Source: UBA1189 sp045612065 (GTDB lineage Bacteria > Bacteroidota > Bacteroidia > Bacteroidales > Bacteroidaceae). From it: DNA of 16,145 nucleotides. The notes below the pieces were generated by a model. The model was not told where the DNA came from. It searched no databases and saw only the letters and a list, made by a program, of their open reading frames with translations. The stretch is from positions 1 to 16,145 of the forward strand of contig JAZKYH010000061.1 in NCBI GenBank assembly GCA_045612065.1, written 5' to 3'. A program made the position numbers and the translations under genes. Positions 13,884 to 16,145 of this stretch are shown here, one piece after another. Within the stretch, counting starts at the first letter, position 1. Each line of letters starts with the position of its first letter.

Positions 13884-14807
13884 ATGATTCCTATCCACTT
13901 TGCCCCATTGCAGGGCCATACCGACGATGTGTACCGCCGCATCCACCATCAACTGCTTGGCGGCATCGAGCGCTACTATACCCCCTTCGTGCGCGTTGAG
14001 GCAGGCGACATCCGCTCCAAAGACCGCAGAGACATTGACCCGAAGAATAATGAGGGCGTACCGGTAGTGCCACAAATCATCTTCAAGAATCTGAAGGAGT
14101 TTCTCTACCTTGTCGATGAGATTGAGGCATTGGGCTACCATGAAATAGACCTCAACATGGGCTGTCCCTTCCCCCTACAAGCCAAGCATGGACGCGGTTC
14201 GGGCATATTGGCCCATCCCGACATCGTAGAAGAGATAGCCCACACCATCAAGGAGCGCACCCAACTGACCTTCTCTGTGAAGATGCGCCTGGGGTGGGAC
14301 AATGCTGAAGAATGGGAGCCTGTATTGAACATCCTGAACGACACTTTCCTCACCCACATCACCTTGCATCCACGCACAGGAGTGCAGCAGTACAAGGGCG
14401 ACATAGATTACGAAGCCTTTGCCCGCTTCTACGAGGAGTGCCGCCATCCTATTATATATAATGGAGACCTGACTACTCTCGAACAGTTGCACGACATGGA
14501 GGAGCGCTATCCTCGCCTTGCCGGACTCATGCTCGGACGCGGTTTGTTGGCACGTCCCTCACTGGCCAAAGAGTATGCCGAAGGCAGAGAATGGAGCCAC
14601 GAGGAACATATCCACAGCCTACGCTCCCTACATGAGCGATTGGCCGAGCAGTACTCCCACATTGTCAAGGGCGATGCCCAATTGCATAGCAAACTACGTA
14701 CTTTCTGGGAGTATACCGAACCTCTCATCGGGCGCAAGCCATACAAGAAAATCATGAAGAGTGGCAATCTGCGCAACTATATGAACGCAATCGAGGAACT
14801 ACGATAA
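13884..14807 (+). CDS. tRNA-dihydrouridine synthase family protein
   Basis: This 307-residue flavoenzyme of the Dus family reduces uridine to dihydrouridine in tRNA loops using FMN and NADPH. The TIM-barrel signatures are in order: N-terminal FAPLQGHTDDVYRR (6-19), EIDLNMGCPFP (87-97) with the catalytic C94, GRGSGIL (103-109), VKMRLGW with K133, LHPRTGVQQYKG with H162 (FMN/tRNA binding), YNGDL (192-196) and GLMLGRGLLARP (214-225). Length is normal. The ATG at 13884 was taken rather than the TTG at 13875, which lies inside a promoter-like box. It cannot be assigned to DusA, DusB or DusC by eye. It is divergent from the queA-like gene, itself a tRNA modification gene, with 111 bp between the two starts. 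Confidence 0.9.
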   Translation: MIPIHFAPLQGHTDDVYRRIHHQLLGGIERYYTPFVRVEAGDIRSKDRRDIDPKNNEGVPVVPQIIFKNLKEFLYLVDEIEALGYHEIDLNMGCPFPLQAKHGRGSGILAHPDIVEEIAHTIKERTQLTFSVKMRLGWDNAEEWEPVLNILNDTFLTHITLHPRTGVQQYKGDIDYEAFARFYEECRHPIIYNGDLTTLEQLHDMEERYPRLAGLMLGRGLLARPSLAKEYAEGREWSHEEHIHSLRSLHERLAEQYSHIVKGDAQLHSKLRTFWEYTEPLIGRKPYKKIMKSGNLRNYMNAIEELR

Positions 14808-14840
14808 TAGAATTAGGTTACGAATAAATACCCCAATAAA

Positions 14841-14872
14841 TTTGGTATTTCATTCGCCTTGCACTAATTTTG
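14841..14872 (+). promoter_or_regulatory. Bacteroidetes-type promoter for nusB
   Basis: TTTG (14841-14844) and TAATTTTG (14865-14872) are 20 nt apart, a full match to the -33/-7 pattern. The start would lie near 14879, leaving a leader of about 15 nt to the ATG at 14894. A small hairpin (AAATACC 14826-14832 with GGTATTT 14844-14850) overlaps the -33 element and could weakly end the dus message. Confidence 0.75.
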
Positions 14873-14893
14873 CACAAAATTTCATAAAGAGTT

Positions 14894-15820
14894 ATGATTA
14901 ATAGAGTTCTTATCAGACTGAAGGTGATTCAGGTTGTCTATGCCTACTACCAAAATGAAGGCAAGAATTTAGAGGCTGCAGAGAAAGAGTTGTTCTATAG
15001 CTTGTCGAAGGCTTACGACTTGTATAAGTATCTGCTAACGCTGATGATAGAAGTTACACAATTTGCAGACCGCCGCATTGACAACCGTCGCCATAAGTTG
15101 CGCCCCACATACGAGGACCTTAATCCAAACACCCGATTTATCGATAATGCCTTCATGGCACAGCTGATGCAGAACACGCAGCTTGAAGAGTTCCGCGCCA
15201 ACCAGAAACGCACCTGGGACGACGAAGGCGATTTCGTAAAGCACCTGTTCGAGCGCATCGAGGAGACCAAGGCATATCAAGAGTATATGACCAAAGAAGC
15301 ACTCACTTATGAGGATGATCGCGAATTGTGGCGCAAGCTCTACCGTTCGACCATCGCGCAAAACGATGAGATCGATGAGATTCTCGAAGAGCAGAGCCTC
15401 TATTGGAACGACGATAAGGCTATCGTAGACACTTTTGTTTTAAAGACAATCAAACGTTTCGAGCCCGAGAACGGTGCTGAACAGGAGTTGATGCCTGAGT
15501 ACAAAGACGACGAGGACAAGGAATTTGCCCGCAAGCTGCTCCGTACTGCAATTACCAATGCTGAGGTCTATCGCAAACTGATGGAAAACAATGCCAAGAA
15601 TTGGGATATGGAACGTTTCGCATTCATGGACATCCTGATTATGCAGGTAGCATTGGCAGAGATTTTCTCATTCCCTTCAATCCCTGTATCTGTATCACTC
15701 AATGAGTATGTTGAAATTGCCAAGATGTATAGTACGCCCAAGAGTAGCAGCTTTATCAATGGCATGCTAGATGGTATAGTTAATCAACTCAAGAGCGAGA
15801 ACAAACTGAACAAACAATAA
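14894..15820 (+). CDS. nusB: Transcription antitermination factor NusB (long Bacteroidetes form)
   Basis: NusB binds the boxA RNA with ribosomal protein S10 (NusE) to support antitermination, mainly of rRNA operons. The C-terminal part (~205-300) is a NusB fold: ARKLLRTAITNAEVYRKLM, WDMERFAFMDILIMQVALAE, VSVSLNEYVEIAKMYSTPKSSSFINGMLDGI. E. coli NusB is about 139 residues; the 308 residues here are normal for Bacteroidetes. The N-terminal half begins with NRVLIRLKVIQVVYAYYQ, which resembles the NusB opening (R..A...LY), so the long insert seems to lie inside the fold, rich in charged helices (~55-200). It has its own promoter and is followed 40 bp later by yajC, an arrangement I recall from other Bacteroidales. 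Confidence 0.93.
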   Translation: MINRVLIRLKVIQVVYAYYQNEGKNLEAAEKELFYSLSKAYDLYKYLLTLMIEVTQFADRRIDNRRHKLRPTYEDLNPNTRFIDNAFMAQLMQNTQLEEFRANQKRTWDDEGDFVKHLFERIEETKAYQEYMTKEALTYEDDRELWRKLYRSTIAQNDEIDEILEEQSLYWNDDKAIVDTFVLKTIKRFEPENGAEQELMPEYKDDEDKEFARKLLRTAITNAEVYRKLMENNAKNWDMERFAFMDILIMQVALAEIFSFPSIPVSVSLNEYVEIAKMYSTPKSSSFINGMLDGIVNQLKSENKLNKQ

Positions 15821-15860
15821 GTTAAATAAAGTATAATCATTAATTAAAAACAGGAATAAT

Positions 15861-16145
15861 ATGTTGTTATTGCAAGCTCAAGCAGGAGGTACAACCTCTT
15901 TAATGTCATCACCTATCCTTATGTTGGTTTTGATGTTTGTTATCATGTGGTTCTTTATGATCCGTCCACAACGTAAGCAGCAAAAAGCCATCGAAGCTTT
16001 CCGCAATAGTCTTGCTGCAGGTCAACAGGTTGTAACTAGCGGTGGCATTTACGGTACCGTAAAGGATATCATCAATGAGAACGGACGCAGCATTGTAGTA
16101 TTGGAAATTGCTACTGGCGTGAAAATCAAGATTGACAAGTCGTCA
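15861..16145 (+). CDS. yajC: Preprotein translocase subunit YajC (partial, cut by window end)
   Basis: The first 95 codons are present and open to the last base; the stop lies outside. YajC is a small inner-membrane protein that joins SecDF and assists the SecYEG translocon. The translation shows a short periplasmic start (MLLLQAQAGG), one membrane helix at ~17-33 (SPILMLVLMFVIMWFFM), then the family signature IRPQRKQQKA followed by VVTSGGIYGTV and a basic beta-rich tail. Family length is about 100-110 residues, so most of the gene is in view. It follows nusB by 40 bp on the same strand with no promoter box between, so co-transcription is likely. Confidence 0.93.
   Translation, partial: MLLLQAQAGGTTSLMSSPILMLVLMFVIMWFFMIRPQRKQQKAIEAFRNSLAAGQQVVTSGGIYGTVKDIINENGRSIVVLEIATGVKIKIDKSS

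Noticed and set aside
1..16145. A new defence or phage-like system
   Set aside because: Every sizeable gene apart from the large secreted protein falls into a known housekeeping, sugar-use or transposase family, and no cluster of unknown genes is present.

Overview
The window looks like a chromosomal segment of a Bacteroidales bacterium, probably Prevotella/Bacteroides-like. The grounds are: several TTG/TTTG-(18 to 20 bp)-TAnnTTTG promoters of the Bacteroidetes type, little Shine-Dalgarno signal, a 308-residue NusB (about twice the usual length), a DUF2027-Smr protein, a FucP/GluP-type sugar carrier next to a NahK-like sugar kinase, and a secreted protein with a short type IX secretion-like tail. 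The family calls come from recognising motifs by eye; no database was searched.

Left part (1-2141), accessory. An IS3-family insertion sequence fills about 1-1523, with orfA and orfB joined by a -1 frameshift on an A7 run. Its left terminal repeat starts at base 1 of the window. A degenerate array of about 32-bp repeats straddles its right end. A gene-poor stretch of about 600 bp follows, holding two long hairpins, and then a palindromic terminator.

Sugar-use block (2142-8366, minus strand). Transcription runs from a consensus promoter near 8418-8448 through a NahK-like N-acetylhexosamine kinase, then an MFS sugar importer, then a terminator-like hairpin, then a 1250-residue secreted multidomain protein with carbohydrate-binding-like modules and no catalytic domain that I recognise. 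A plausible reading is capture, uptake and phosphorylation of a (host-type) amino sugar.

Housekeeping block (8489-16145). A divergent promoter drives prmC, recX and comF (plus strand). recX and comF overlap, and an intergenic inverted repeat separates prmC from recX. A 22-bp tandem repeat separates comF from the convergent minus-strand group queA-like, NUDIX hydrolase, DUF2027-Smr. Divergent from queA is a tRNA-dihydrouridine synthase gene (plus), then nusB with its own promoter and a yajC gene cut by the window end.

I do not see a defence system, CRISPR array, prophage, tRNA or rRNA. The least explained parts are the repeat and hairpin cluster at 1397-2115, the large secreted protein, the 22-bp minisatellite, and the long QueA paralogue with promoter-like boxes 5-6 nt from the start codons of queA and the divergent dus gene.
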